Below, piece after piece: positions 35,501 to 43,929 of a stretch of DNA of 64,000 bases. Below the pieces are notes generated by a model. That model did no database searches and was not told the DNA's origin. It saw nothing but the letters and a program-made list of their open reading frames with translations. Both the position numbers and the translations under genes were made by a program. Source of the DNA: Streptomyces viridochromogenes (lineage in GTDB: Bacteria; Actinomycetota; Actinomycetes; Streptomycetales; Streptomycetaceae); the NCBI RefSeq assembly GCF_001270495.1, contig NZ_LGUR01000198.1:1-64000 (forward strand). Direction: 5' to 3'. Each line of letters begins with the position of its first letter. Position 1 is the stretch's first letter.

Positions 35501-35858
35501 CGAACCGGCCGCCGCCGTACCCCACTTCGAGGACAGCCTGCGCATCCTCGGCGGCCACGGCAACTGGCAGGGCGAGTCCCAGACCCGCCTCGGCCTGGTA
35601 CGCGCTCTGCGCAGCCTCGGCGACACCGACCGCGCCACCCACGAGTGCGCCGAACTCCTGGCCCGAGCCGATGCCCGGGCCGACCGCTACACGAGCGGCC
35701 AGGCCCGCCACCAGCGCGGTCTGCTGCTGCACGAAGACGGCCGTATCCAGGAGGCCTACGCCGAGTGGCGCACGGCGCTCGACGCGCTGGACGGAACGGA
35801 CGCGGAGGAGGTCGTCCAGGAGCTCAGGGAACTGCTGGCCGCAGCCGACGCGGGGTGA
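32576..35858 (+). CDS. Large SARP/AfsR-type regulator interrupted by a frameshift
   Basis: From GTG 32576 the first frame encodes the SARP part: winged-helix DNA-binding domain (KVRALLAALLLEGGRVVSVE, LWGGAPPASARASLHNHVAR) and the BTAD domain (LAAEHPLREAFHRHLMLALH). Near 33630-33664 the natural frame shifts by one base, then continues as FTGRTTALGDLRRIL, NB-ARC Walker A ISGMAGVGKSALALHAA, LMVLDDAADAAQVRPLLP, GGLPLALRV and C-terminal TPR-like repeats to 35858. A C7 run (33628-33634) and C6 run (33659-33664) lie at the switch; loss of one C from the C7 run restores one frame. It is a sequencing error, a mutation or phase variation. Intact, it would be a multidomain activator of antibiotic genes. 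Confidence 0.85.
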
Positions 35859-35861
35859 CGG

Positions 35862-37565
35862 TCACTTCGCGTCGGCATAGCACTCCACCACCGCCGTGGT
35901 GAACGGAAACCGCACCGGCGTCTCCCCGAACGTCAGCCGCCCCGCCAGCTCCGCCGCCTCCCGGATCGCCGCCACGACCGTTTCGGCCTCCTCCTCGGGA
36001 CAGTGCACGATCACCTCGTCGTGCTGGAAGAAGACCAGCTCCGCCGCCATGCCCGCGCAGGTCCGCCGCAGTGCCGCGAGCAGCAACAGTGTCCAGTCGG
36101 CCGCGCTGCCCTGGACGACGAAGTTGCGGGCGAAGCGGCCCCGGGCGCGAGCGTTGGTCGAGGCGTAGCCCCGCCCCCACTCCTGCGGCCCGGAGCCTTC
36201 GGCCGGATCGTCCTCCGGAACCGGCACCGGAATGCCCGCCTCCTCCGCGGCATCCTCCGTCGCCCCTGCCGCCGGCGGACACGTCCGCCCCAGCCAGGTC
36301 CGCACGAGCCGCCCCTCCTCACCGGCCCGCGCCGCATCGTCGACGTACGCCACCGCCTTGGGGAACCGGCGTCTGAGCGCGGCGAGGTTCTTGAGCCCGT
36401 CCCCGGACGTCTGCCCGTACACGGCGCCCAGCACGGCGATCTTGGCCTGGTCGCGGTCGCCGGAGAAGGCGCGGTCGGAGACGGACTGGTAGAGGTCGGT
36501 CTCCCGGCCGGCCACCTCCATCAGACCGGGGTCCCGGGAGATCGCCGCCAGCACCCGGGGCTCCATCTGGTCGGCGTCGGCCACGACGAGCCGCCAGCCG
36601 GGGTCGGCGACCACGGCGCGCCGGATGACCTTCGGGATCTGGAGCCCGCCCCCGCCGTTGGTCACCCACCGACCGGTGACCGTCCCGCCCGCGAGGAACT
36701 CCGGTCTGAACCGCCCGTCCCGCACCCAGTCCTGGAGCCAGGACCAGCCGTGGGCCACCCAGATCCGGTACAGCTTCTTGTACTCGACCAGTGGCTTCAC
36801 CGCCGGATGGTCGAGGGACTCGATCTCCCAGCGACGGGTCGATCTGACCTTGATGCCGGCCTGCGCGAAGGCCTTGATCACATCGGCGGGCAGATCGGGC
36901 CGCACCCGGCGCCCGAACGCGGCCGACACCTCGTCCGCCAGCTCGGCCAGCCGCCGCGGCTCCCCGCCCCCGGCATACCGCTCGCCGAGCAGGTCGTGCA
37001 GGACCCGGCGGTGCGCCTCGGCGCTCCACGGCAGTCCGGCCCGGTTCATCTCGGCCGCGACGAGCATCCCCGCGGACTCGGCCGCGGTCAGCAGCCGCAT
37101 CCGCTCCGGGTGCGCGGTGGCGTCGTGCCGACGCTGCTGGTCGGCGTACACCTCGACGAGGTCGGCCAGCGGCACATGGACCGCCTGCGGCTCGAAGAGC
37201 GGGGACTGCGAGCCGGGTTCGGCCGAGCGCTGGGGCGGATCGGGCGGGACGGGCCGGCCCCGCAGCCGGGCCAGCGCGGCGGCGGCCGACCTCGGTTCCC
37301 CGTGCCGCCCCTCGTGGCCGAGCAGGAGCGTCTCGGCGTCCTCGATGTCGTAGCACCGCTCCACTCGCACCCCCGTGGCGAGCAGTCGCGGGTAGACCTC
37401 GGCGGTGGACCGCCACACCCACCGCGCGACCTCGGGCCGCCCGCGCACGGCCTCGGCCAGATCCGCCTCCCGGCGCACCGGCCCCGCGGGCAGCCCGTCC
37501 GGACCGAGGGGGGCGATCTCCACGCCACCGTCCTCGGCCGGAGCGAGTGCCCACCGGTCGGTCAT
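35862..37565 (-). CDS. PolA-like bifunctional 3-5 exonuclease/DNA polymerase
   Basis: 567 residues, ATG at 37565. A family A polymerase domain fills the C-terminal two thirds: motif A VVADADQMEPRVLA, motif B RDQAKIAVLGAVYGQTSGDG and motif C FFQHDEVIVHCPEEE. The N-terminal part corresponds to a reduced 3-5 exonuclease-like domain; there is no 5-3 nuclease domain. This is the shorter second PolA-type enzyme of Streptomyces, presumably for repair or gap filling. It converges on the SARP gene with only 3 bases between stops. Confidence 0.85.
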   Translation of the reverse strand: MTDRWALAPAEDGGVEIAPLGPDGLPAGPVRREADLAEAVRGRPEVARWVWRSTAEVYPRLLATGVRVERCYDIEDAETLLLGHEGRHGEPRSAAAALARLRGRPVPPDPPQRSAEPGSQSPLFEPQAVHVPLADLVEVYADQQRRHDATAHPERMRLLTAAESAGMLVAAEMNRAGLPWSAEAHRRVLHDLLGERYAGGGEPRRLAELADEVSAAFGRRVRPDLPADVIKAFAQAGIKVRSTRRWEIESLDHPAVKPLVEYKKLYRIWVAHGWSWLQDWVRDGRFRPEFLAGGTVTGRWVTNGGGGLQIPKVIRRAVVADPGWRLVVADADQMEPRVLAAISRDPGLMEVAGRETDLYQSVSDRAFSGDRDQAKIAVLGAVYGQTSGDGLKNLAALRRRFPKAVAYVDDAARAGEEGRLVRTWLGRTCPPAAGATEDAAEEAGIPVPVPEDDPAEGSGPQEWGRGYASTNARARGRFARNFVVQGSAADWTLLLLAALRRTCAGMAAELVFFQHDEVIVHCPEEEAETVVAAIREAAELAGRLTFGETPVRFPFTTAVVECYADAK

Positions 37566-37636
37566 GCTGCGAGTCTGGCAGGGGGGTCTGACAACGGCCC
37601 CGACGTGCGGCCTTCGCCCTCCCACCGACAGCTACC

Positions 37637-38386
37637 TCAGGCCTTCTCCTCCCCCTCCTTCGTCTCATGGGACTTCAGCAGCGCGCCGAGCAGCTCCGTC
37701 ACGTAGCCCTCGACAGCCGCCTTCTCGATGCCGAGCCCGCTGAGGACGCCCTGGCCGTTCTCGTGCTCCAGCAGGGCCAGCAGGATGTGCTCGGTGCCGA
37801 TGTAGTTGTGGCCGAGGCGCAGGGCCTCGCGGAAGGTGAGTTCGAGGGCCTTCTTGGCGTTGCTGTCGAAGGGGATGAGTGCGGGTACGTCCTCGGCGCG
37901 CGGCGGCAGGGCGGCGGTCGCGGCCTCGCGCACGGCGTCCAGGGTGACGCCCTGCGCGGTGATGGCCTTCGCCCCGATGCTGTCCGCATCGGCGAGCAGG
38001 CCGAGGAGCAGGTGCTCGGTGCTGATCTGGTCGTTGCCCGCGGTCTTGGCCTCGTTCTGGGAGACGACCACCACGTTCCTGGCCCGTTGCGTGTAGCGGC
38101 TGAAGCCCTGGCTGGGGTCGAGGTCCGACTCGGACTTCGGCACGAACCGCTTCTGCGCGGCCTGCCGGGTGACCCCCATGCTCTTGCCGATGTCCGTCCA
38201 GGACGCGCCCGAACGCCGGGCCTGGTCCACGAAGTGACCGATCAGGTGATCGGCCACGTCGCCGAGGTGATCCGCGGCGATCACCGCGTCCTGGAGCTGG
38301 TCGAGCGCGTCGGTGTGGACCTTCTTGATGGCTTCGATGAGGTCGTCGAGACGTACGGATGACGTGGTGGTCGGGTTCGTCGACAT
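37637..38386 (-). CDS. Clp-N repeat protein with N-terminal HTH
   Basis: 249 residues. The first third carries a helix-turn-helix-like segment, SGASWTDIGKSMGVTRQAAQ. The remainder holds two Clp-N repeats (ISTEHLLLGLLADADSIGAK and YIGTEHILLALLEHENGQGV), the substrate/adaptor domain found in ClpA/ClpC. There is no ATPase domain, so this is a ClpC-type N-domain fused to a DNA-binding module: a possible regulator or adaptor of Clp proteolysis. The inverted repeats directly upstream suggest autoregulation. Confidence 0.85.
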   Translation of the reverse strand: MSTNPTTTSSVRLDDLIEAIKKVHTDALDQLQDAVIAADHLGDVADHLIGHFVDQARRSGASWTDIGKSMGVTRQAAQKRFVPKSESDLDPSQGFSRYTQRARNVVVVSQNEAKTAGNDQISTEHLLLGLLADADSIGAKAITAQGVTLDAVREAATAALPPRAEDVPALIPFDSNAKKALELTFREALRLGHNYIGTEHILLALLEHENGQGVLSGLGIEKAAVEGYVTELLGALLKSHETKEGEEKA

Positions 38387-38398
38387 GTGACAACCGTA

Positions 38399-38445
38399 GG
38401 TTGACAGTGCGGGGGGTGTCAACCGGCAGTTGACATCGACTGTCA
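38399..38445 (-). promoter_or_regulatory. Inverted-repeat operator upstream of the Clp-N gene
   Basis: GGTTGACA (38399-38406) and TGTCAACC (38417-38424) form a perfect 8-base inverted repeat with a 10-base spacer, 12 bases before the start codon. A second GTTGACA/TGTCA pair follows at 38429-38445. The TTGACA sequences could also act as -35 boxes. The adjacent HTH protein is the natural candidate ligand. Confidence 0.65.
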
Positions 38446-38925
38446 GAGTCCCTTGGCGAAGCAGCGACTGTCGGAATAACCCCGGTAGGGACCGAAGTTG
38501 GCCGTCGGCGCATACCCGCAGGCGACATACAGCCGCATGGCCTCGTGCAGCGGCGTCCCCGTCTCCAGCACCATGCGGACCCGTCCGGCGGCCCGCGCGC
38601 TGTCCTCCAGCGCCCGCAGAACGCCGCGGGCCAGCCCCCGCCCCCGCGCCTCGGGCACCACGAACATCCGCTTGAGTTCGGCGTCCCCGTCCGCGTACCC
38701 CTCGTCGCCGGCCTCCTGGGCCCGCCAGCCGCCGCAGGCCACGGGCTTGTCCGCGACGTACGCGATCAGGAACAGCCCGTCCGGCGGGTCGAAATGGGTC
38801 GGATGCAGCGGGGTCATGTCGTCGTAGCCGTAGCGCCGCATGTACTCGGCCTGCGCGAGATCCGAGAGCTTCACGGCGTCGGGATGATCGAAACGTACGG
38901 GGCGCATCTCGTCCGGGAACTCCAT
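38443..38925 (-). CDS. GNAT-family acetyltransferase
   Basis: 160 residues; ATG 38925, with another in-frame ATG at 38907. GNAT features are clear: the beta-strand FLIAYVADKPVACGGWR, the acetyl-CoA motif ELKRMFVVPEARGRGLARGV followed by LRALEDSARAAGRVRMVLET, and the C-terminal YVACGYAPTANFGPY. It transfers acetyl from acetyl-CoA to an unknown amine. Its stop codon lies within the operator region of the Clp-N gene downstream. Confidence 0.88.
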   Translation of the reverse strand: MEFPDEMRPVRFDHPDAVKLSDLAQAEYMRRYGYDDMTPLHPTHFDPPDGLFLIAYVADKPVACGGWRAQEAGDEGYADGDAELKRMFVVPEARGRGLARGVLRALEDSARAAGRVRMVLETGTPLHEAMRLYVACGYAPTANFGPYRGYSDSRCFAKGL

Positions 38926-38980
38926 GAGAGCGGAAGCTAGGGGTGCCCCCGGTGTTCCACAAGGCATTTACGATCCCCTG

Positions 38981-40096
38981 GTGAGCACGCCCAGCACTGT
39001 CGACCGCGCCTTCGAGTCCGCCCTCTACGACACCGGCCACGCCACGCTCGACACCGGCGCCTCCCTCCTCGCCGCCGCCCCCGAGGCGGACGCGGAACTC
39101 GCCCGGCGCGGCCGGGAGTTCGTCGCGGCGGCCTGGCGGCGCGGCTGGCAGCCCGCCGACGTCGTGCGGCTGGTGCGGCGCGAGCTGGACGACGTACACG
39201 TACGACTGCTCGCGGCGCTGATCCGCGCGCAGCGGCCGGACGACCGCCCCCGCGGCCCCCGCTGGACCGCACAGCTCGACGATCTGCCCGCCCAGGCCCC
39301 GCCCCGCACCGACCGCTTCTCGCACGCGACCGCCGTCCTGGAGCTGTACCGCCTCCTGCTGCGGCTGCCCGCGCTGGAGCCCCTGGACGAGCCGGCCAGG
39401 TCCGCCTCCGGGCGGCCCAGGCCCGAGTCCCGCATGCTCACCCGCATCCGCGCGTTGCTGGCGAAGGCGGAGGCGACCGGATTCCCGGAGGAGGCGGAGG
39501 CGCTCAGCGGCAAGGCGCAGGAGCTGATGGCCCGGCACAGCATCGACGAGGCACTGCTCGCGACCCGCGCGCACGCCGCCAAGGACGCGCCCGGCGCCTG
39601 CCGTATCGGCGTCGAACCACCCTACGAACAGGCGAAGGCGGTCCTGCTGGACGCGGTGGCGACGGCCAACCACTGCCGTGCCGTGTGGAACGAACCCTTC
39701 GGCTTCTCCACGGTCGTCGGCTTCGAGGCCGACCTGGAGGTGGTCGAGCTGCTCCACACCTCGCTCCTCGTGCAGGCCCAGACCGCGATGACCAAGGCGG
39801 AGGCGGCCCAGCGGGCGGGCGGCCGCAAGCGTACGAAGACCTTCCGGCAGTCCTTCCTGGCGGCCTACGCCCACCGCGTCGGCACCCGCCTGGCCGAGGC
39901 GGCGCAGACCCAGGTCACCCAGGACCTGCTCCCGGTCCTCGCCTCCCGCGAGGTGGCCGTCACCGACCGCCTGGACCGCATGTTCCCGGAGACCACCACG
40001 ACCCGCCTGCGCGGCGTCAGCGACGAGGCGGGCTGGGTGGAGGGATCGGAGGCGGCCGACAGGGCGCAGGTGGCCCCCCGCCGCCCTCTCGACTGA
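38981..40096 (+). CDS. DUF2786 domain protein
   Basis: 371 residues from a GTG at 38981. There is no ribosome-binding site, and a -10-like TACGAT sits 6 bases upstream, which fits a leaderless mRNA. The DUF2786 segment is MLTRIRALLAKAEATGFPEE followed by AEALSGKAQELMARHSIDEAL at about residues 148-188. The N-terminal half is helical and Arg-rich; the C-terminal half contains FSTVVGFEADLEVVELLHTS and RTKTFRQSFLAAYAHRV. No known function; no membrane span. Confidence 0.8.
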   Translation: MSTPSTVDRAFESALYDTGHATLDTGASLLAAAPEADAELARRGREFVAAAWRRGWQPADVVRLVRRELDDVHVRLLAALIRAQRPDDRPRGPRWTAQLDDLPAQAPPRTDRFSHATAVLELYRLLLRLPALEPLDEPARSASGRPRPESRMLTRIRALLAKAEATGFPEEAEALSGKAQELMARHSIDEALLATRAHAAKDAPGACRIGVEPPYEQAKAVLLDAVATANHCRAVWNEPFGFSTVVGFEADLEVVELLHTSLLVQAQTAMTKAEAAQRAGGRKRTKTFRQSFLAAYAHRVGTRLAEAAQTQVTQDLLPVLASREVAVTDRLDRMFPETTTTRLRGVSDEAGWVEGSEAADRAQVAPRRPLD

Positions 40097-40129
40097 ACCG
40101 CTGAAACCGCTGAACGCTGAGGAACCGGG

Positions 40130-40642
40130 TCAGTCGCCGGACTGCTGGAACCCGCTCACCGAGGCGTCCGGCGTCTGCCCGTCGCTCTTCAGCGCGACAT
40201 CGCCGTACGACCACTTGAAGTCGCGTGTCTTGGTGGCGCCGGGCAGATGGATCTTCACCTGCTTCACGGGGAGGCTCTTGGTGCCGCCCCCCTCTCCCCG
40301 GACATAGGTGAGGATGAAGGAAGTGGAGGCATCCTTCGCGAAGGTCGTCTTCCGCACCCCGGCCTCGTCGGCCCTGACGGTGGTCACGGTGTCGCCCGAG
40401 TCGAACTCGATGGCGGGCAGCCCCTCCAGCGTGCACTCGGCACCGCCGCGGTTGGTGACCGTGACGGGCACGTTGCCGGTGTCCCCGGCGGCGGGGGCGG
40501 CGTTGGCGGGCCCGAACTTCACGGAGACCTCGTCGGCGCAGGAGGAACCGGTCTTGCTGTCCTGGCCCTTGTCCCCGTCGTCGCAGGCGGTCAGGAGGAG
40601 GGCCGCAGCGAGGGCGGCGACGGTGAGGGAGGTGGCGCGCAT
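40130..40642 (-). CDS. Lipoprotein with DUF4232-like domain
   Basis: 170 residues from an ATG at 40642. A lipoprotein signal MRATSLTVAALAAALLLTAC ends in the lipobox LTAC (Cys 20), followed by an acidic Ser/Gly linker. The mature part (VSVKFGPANAAP, NVPVTVTNRGGAECTLEGLP, SLPVKQVKIHLPG) is a beta-rich domain of the DUF4232 kind common in actinobacterial lipoproteins. It is anchored outside the membrane. Role unknown. A second, unrelated lipoprotein gene lies just upstream on the same strand. Confidence 0.8.
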   Translation of the reverse strand: MRATSLTVAALAAALLLTACDDGDKGQDSKTGSSCADEVSVKFGPANAAPAAGDTGNVPVTVTNRGGAECTLEGLPAIEFDSGDTVTTVRADEAGVRKTTFAKDASTSFILTYVRGEGGGTKSLPVKQVKIHLPGATKTRDFKWSYGDVALKSDGQTPDASVSGFQQSGD

Positions 40643-40717
40643 GGGTCCTCTGGGGGTGACGTCGGTGATCGCTCCGCGATCACCGCACGGATGGGGCGGA
40701 CAGTCACCGATCAAACA

Positions 40718-41242
40718 TCACGAACCCAGACCGGCCGTCGGCAGCCCCGTGGGAAGCTTCCCGCCCTCCGCCTTGGTGTAGTTCTCCGCGCCGAGGCCGC
40801 CCTCCCAGGTGACCTTCAGCCGCGCCTTGTCGACGGAGTCGACCATCCCGACGGCCCGGTCCTTGCTGCCGTCGGGGCACTTGAGGCGGATCATCCGCAT
40901 CCCGTCCCGCTCACCGGCGGTCCCGCTGCACACGGTCCCGCCGGTCGCGAAGAGCCCGGCCTTCGTGCCGGTGACGACCAGCACGACCGCCTTGCCGTCG
41001 GTCGTGGCCAGCCAGCTGCCCTCCAGGCCACCGGAGGCCGACCCCGCCCCTCCCGTACCGCCGCCCGTGTCGGCACTGGCGGTCGCGGAGGAGCCGTCCG
41101 TGGAGTCGGAGCCCTTGTCGGAGCCGCCGTCACCGCTGCACGCGGTCAGGGCGAGCGCGCCGGCCAGGGAGGCGGCCACGGCCGCGGCCCGCATCCGCCG
41201 GCCCGACATCGTGCGCGTACGGGAGAAAGTCGCCGAGGTCAC
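40718..41242 (-). CDS. Lipoprotein of unknown function
   Basis: 174 residues from a GTG at 41242, preferred because GGGAG lies 6 bases before it; later ATGs at 41209 and 41194 are possible. The signal sequence runs to the lipobox ALTAC, then a low-complexity Gly/Ser/Asp/Thr linker. The mature domain has GLEGSWLATTDGKAVVLVVT, VCSGTAG and MIRLKCPDGSKDRA (a cysteine pair) and VTWEGGLGAENYTKAEG. It has the look of a small beta-barrel. No function assigned. Confidence 0.75.
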   Translation of the reverse strand: MTSATFSRTRTMSGRRMRAAAVAASLAGALALTACSGDGGSDKGSDSTDGSSATASADTGGGTGGAGSASGGLEGSWLATTDGKAVVLVVTGTKAGLFATGGTVCSGTAGERDGMRMIRLKCPDGSKDRAVGMVDSVDKARLKVTWEGGLGAENYTKAEGGKLPTGLPTAGLGS

Positions 41243-41335
41243 TGGAAGCTCCCAAGCTGTAGCGGTCGGCATACGGCCGAGTCAGCCACGTGGCCGAAAC
41301 GACCGCAGCAAGTTACCAGGGAGTCCGATCCACAG

Positions 41336-41375
41336 CCCCAGAACCCACCGGACCGCCCCAGAACCCGCCGGACCG
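41336..41375 (+). repeat. Short tandem direct repeat
   Basis: Two adjacent 20-base copies, CCCCAGAACCCACCGGACCG and the same with one A-to-G change, followed by further imperfect CCCAG/CCAGACC units up to about 41460. It lies in the gap before rpsN and is non-coding on both strands. Confidence 0.7.
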
Positions 41376-41471
41376 CCCCAGCCAGACCAGCCAGCCCGCC
41401 AGACCAGCCCGGCCACCCACGTACCAGGGCGACCACCCACCTAACAGGGCGGCCACCCCCTGCCAGGACCC

Positions 41472-41777
41472 CTACCAGGACGACTTGCGCACCCCAGGCA
41501 GATACCCGGCGTGTGCCTGCTCCCGCAGCGACACCCGGGACAGCCCGAAGGTCCGGAAGTAGCCGCGCGGCCGCCCGTCCACCTGGTCGCGGTTGCGCAC
41601 GCGCGTGGCGCTCGCGTCCCGCGGTTGCCGACTCAGCTCCCGCTGCGCGGCCAGCCGTTCGGCATCGGTGGACGAGGGCCGGCGGATGATCTCCTTCAGC
41701 TCGGCCCGCCGCGCGGCGTACCGCGCGACGATCTCCTGCCGCCGCTCGTTCTTCGCGATCTTGCTCTTCTTGGCCAT
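41472..41777 (-). CDS. rpsN: 30S ribosomal protein S14, zinc-free form
   Basis: 101 residues. It has the long S14 form ([20 protein letters not shown] at the start, [20 protein letters not shown] at the end) and lacks the CxxC pairs of the zinc-binding form, so it is the cysteine-free paralogue used under zinc shortage. The ATG overlaps the rpmB stop by one base. With rpmB it forms the leftward arm of a divergent set whose other arm carries rpmG, rpmE and rpsR; a Zur-like box lies between the arms. Confidence 0.93.
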   Translation of the reverse strand: MAKKSKIAKNERRQEIVARYAARRAELKEIIRRPSSTDAERLAAQRELSRQPRDASATRVRNRDQVDGRPRGYFRTFGLSRVSLREQAHAGYLPGVRKSSW

Positions 41778-42013
41778 CAGACCTTCACCCCTCGGGCGCG
41801 GATACGGGCGACGGCGGCCTCGACACCGATCGCGTCAACGGTCTTGATCCCCTTGGTGCTCAGCCGCAGCCGCACATACCGGCCCTCACTGGGCAGCCAG
41901 TAGCGCTTGCTCTGGATGTTCGGGTCGAAGCGGCGGGAGGTCCGCCGATGTGAGTGGGAAATGGAGTTGCCGAACCCGGGCTGGGCGCCGGTCAGCATGC
42001 AGTGGGCGGACAC
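41777..42013 (-). CDS. rpmB: 50S ribosomal protein L28, zinc-free form
   Basis: 78 residues, [20 protein letters not shown] at the N-terminus and the typical [20 protein letters not shown] core. Only one Cys remains, so no zinc site can form. It is the first gene of the leftward pair and starts 62 bases from the divergent rpmG. Expression is expected when Zur is released under zinc limitation. Confidence 0.93.
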   Translation of the reverse strand: MSAHCMLTGAQPGFGNSISHSHRRTSRRFDPNIQSKRYWLPSEGRYVRLRLSTKGIKTVDAIGVEAAVARIRARGVKV

Positions 42014-42047
42014 AGGTGACGAACCTCTCCTCGCTTGCTCCTGTTAA

Positions 42048-42062
42048 TGGAATTCATTTTCA
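42048..42062. promoter_or_regulatory. Zur-box-like operator
   Basis: TGGAATTCATTTTCA is a 7-1-7 element whose right half matches the Zur consensus (TGAAAAT-N-ATTTTCA) fully and whose left half matches partly. It lies between the divergent rpmB-rpsN and rpmG-rpmE genes, in an A+T-rich patch. A single site could repress both directions. Confidence 0.75.
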
Positions 42063-42075
42063 GTAAGATAGCAGC

Positions 42076-42240
42076 ATGGCACGCAACGAACTCCGCCCGG
42101 TCATCAAGCTCCGGTCCACAGCCGGCACCGGTTTCACCTACGTGACCCGCAAGAACCGCCGCAACGACCCGGACCGTATGACCCTGCGCAAGTACGACCC
42201 GATCGCCGGCCGCCACGTCGACTTCCGAGAGGAGCGCTGA
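42076..42240 (+). CDS. rpmG: 50S ribosomal protein L33, zinc-free form
   Basis: 54 residues ([20 protein letters not shown] at the start, [16 protein letters not shown] at the end). The four cysteines of zinc-binding L33 are absent. It begins 13 bases after the Zur-like box and leads the rightward operon rpmG-rpmE-CobW-like-rpsR. It replaces the zinc-containing paralogue when zinc is scarce. Confidence 0.93.
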   Translation: MARNELRPVIKLRSTAGTGFTYVTRKNRRNDPDRMTLRKYDPIAGRHVDFREER

Positions 42241-42248
42241 ACCACCCC

Positions 42249-42506
42249 ATGCGCAACGGAATCCACCCGCCCTACGGCCCCGTCGTCTTCCGCGACCGGG
42301 CAGCGAACCACGCGTTCCTCACCCGCTCGACCCTCGCCGCCGTACCCACGGACAAGACGATCGAGTGGGAGGACGGCAACACCTACCCGGTCGTCGACGT
42401 CGAGATCTCGAACGTGAGCCACCCCTTCTACACCGGCACGGCCCGCGTCCTGGACACCGCCGGCCGCGTCGAGCGCTTCGAGCGCCGCTACGGGAAGCAG
42501 GCCTGA
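42249..42506 (+). CDS. rpmE2: 50S ribosomal protein L31 type B
   Basis: 85 residues, [20 protein letters not shown] then [20 protein letters not shown] and a basic C-terminus. It is the long type B form without the CxxC zinc motif. It follows rpmG after 8 bases and precedes the CobW-like gene by 5. Regulation as for rpmG. Confidence 0.93.
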   Translation: MRNGIHPPYGPVVFRDRAANHAFLTRSTLAAVPTDKTIEWEDGNTYPVVDVEISNVSHPFYTGTARVLDTAGRVERFERRYGKQA

Positions 42507-42511
42507 GCGAG

Positions 42512-43690
42512 GTGCCCGAACTCTCTGTCGTGATCGTCGCCGGCCTCCACGCCGACGCCCGCAAGGCGACAGTCGCCCAGCTGCTCGCCGACGTCCCCGA
42601 CAGCGTCGTACTCCACCACGACCTGGCGACGGCCACCGCCGGCACCGTCGTCCGGACGATCCGCGACGCCACCGGAATCGTGACCGCCGCCGAGACGCCC
42701 CTCGTCAACGACTGCGCCTGCTGCGCCCTGCGCGAGGACCTGGTGCCGGAGCTGCTCCGGATCCGGGACACCGGCGGCACCCGTATGGCGATCGTCGAAC
42801 TGTGGGAATCGGTCGAGCCGAAGGCCATGGCCGAGGTGGTCACGGCCGGCGGGCTCACGGTGACCGGCGTGATCACCGCGGTCGACCCCGCGCTGGTCCT
42901 GCCCTACCTGGGCAATGGCGACGACCTGTCCGAGCGGGGCCTGGCGGCCGCGGCGACCGACCAGCGCACGGTCGCCGACACCTTCGCCCGCCAACTCGAA
43001 TACGCCCCCGTCCTCGCCGTGACCGACTCCCCGGAGGCCGACGAGGAGGACCGCGAACTGCTCGCCCAACTCCACCCGACGGCCCGCCAGGTCACCATCT
43101 CCGCTCCGCCCACGGACGCCCTGACGGTGCCGCCCCCGCGCCGACGCCCCACTTCCGCCCTCGCCCAGGCGGCCCTGGCCGGCTTCGACGTCGAGTCGGC
43201 CGACGCCGCCCAGCACCCGGCCTGCGCCCTGCTCCCCGCGGAGGCCGACGCGCACGGCGTCTCCACCCTTGTCTGGCACCGCCGCCGGCCCTTCCACCCG
43301 GAGCGGCTGTACGCGGCACTGGAGGACCTGACCTGCGCGGCGGCCCGCAGCCGGGGCCGCTTCTGGCTGGCCGACAAACCGGACGTCCTCCTCCACTGGG
43401 ACGCCGCGGGCGGCGCCCTGTGCCTGGAGAGCGCGGGCCCTTGGCTCGCCTCACTCCCCGACGCGGCCTGGGACATGGTCCCGCCGGTGCGCCGGGCCGC
43501 CGCGGCGCTGGACTGGCACCCCGAGCACGGCGACTGCTGCCAGCACCTGGTCTTCACGTCCCCCGCCCTCGACCGCGACGGCCTGGAGCAACTCCTCGAA
43601 TCCTGCCTCCTGACCGACGCCGAGTACGCCGCCGGCCGCGCCGCCTGGAAACAACTCCCGCCCGCCTTCGACACGCTCCTGGAGGTCTGA
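42512..43690 (+). CDS. CobW-like (G3E) protein with degenerate P-loop
   Basis: 392 residues from a GTG at 42512. Family features: the CxCC metal motif in [12 protein letters not shown] (about 68-71), [33 protein letters not shown] and the CobW C-terminal domain [13 protein letters not shown] with FWLADKP. The first loop reads [17 protein letters not shown] where a G3E GTPase has GxxGxGKTT, so the Walker A motif is lost and GTP binding is doubtful. Within the Zur-type operon a zinc-handling role is likely. Frame is intact throughout. Confidence 0.85.
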   Translation: MPELSVVIVAGLHADARKATVAQLLADVPDSVVLHHDLATATAGTVVRTIRDATGIVTAAETPLVNDCACCALREDLVPELLRIRDTGGTRMAIVELWESVEPKAMAEVVTAGGLTVTGVITAVDPALVLPYLGNGDDLSERGLAAAATDQRTVADTFARQLEYAPVLAVTDSPEADEEDRELLAQLHPTARQVTISAPPTDALTVPPPRRRPTSALAQAALAGFDVESADAAQHPACALLPAEADAHGVSTLVWHRRRPFHPERLYAALEDLTCAAARSRGRFWLADKPDVLLHWDAAGGALCLESAGPWLASLPDAAWDMVPPVRRAAAALDWHPEHGDCCQHLVFTSPALDRDGLEQLLESCLLTDAEYAAGRAAWKQLPPAFDTLLEV

Positions 43691-43695
43691 CCCCC

Positions 43696-43929
43696 ATGCC
43701 CCGCAAGCCGGACCGCAAGCCCACCAAGCCCCGCCCCAACCCCCTGGACCACGCAGGCATCACCTACATCGACTACAAGGACACCGACCTCCTGCGGAAG
43801 TTCATCTCCGACCGAGGCAAGATCCGCAGCCGCCGAGTCACCCGAGTGACGGTCCAGCAGCAACGCCGACTCGCAAAGGCCATCAAGAACGCCAGGGAAA
43901 TGGCCCTCCTCCCGTACGCCACCCGCTGA
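43696..43929 (+). CDS. rpsR2: 30S ribosomal protein S18, zinc-free form
   Basis: 77 residues: basic Pro/Lys-rich N-terminus, then [20 protein letters not shown] and [18 protein letters not shown], the S18 core. No cysteine. It starts 5 bases after the CobW-like gene and closes the operon. As a second S18 gene it is the counterpart of the main rpsR beside rpsF/ssb elsewhere in the chromosome. Confidence 0.93.
   Translation: MPRKPDRKPTKPRPNPLDHAGITYIDYKDTDLLRKFISDRGKIRSRRVTRVTVQQQRRLAKAIKNAREMALLPYATR

Noticed and set aside
36003..37706. Rightward 567-codon frame
   Set aside because: Antisense of the PolA-like gene; it lacks any recognisable motif.
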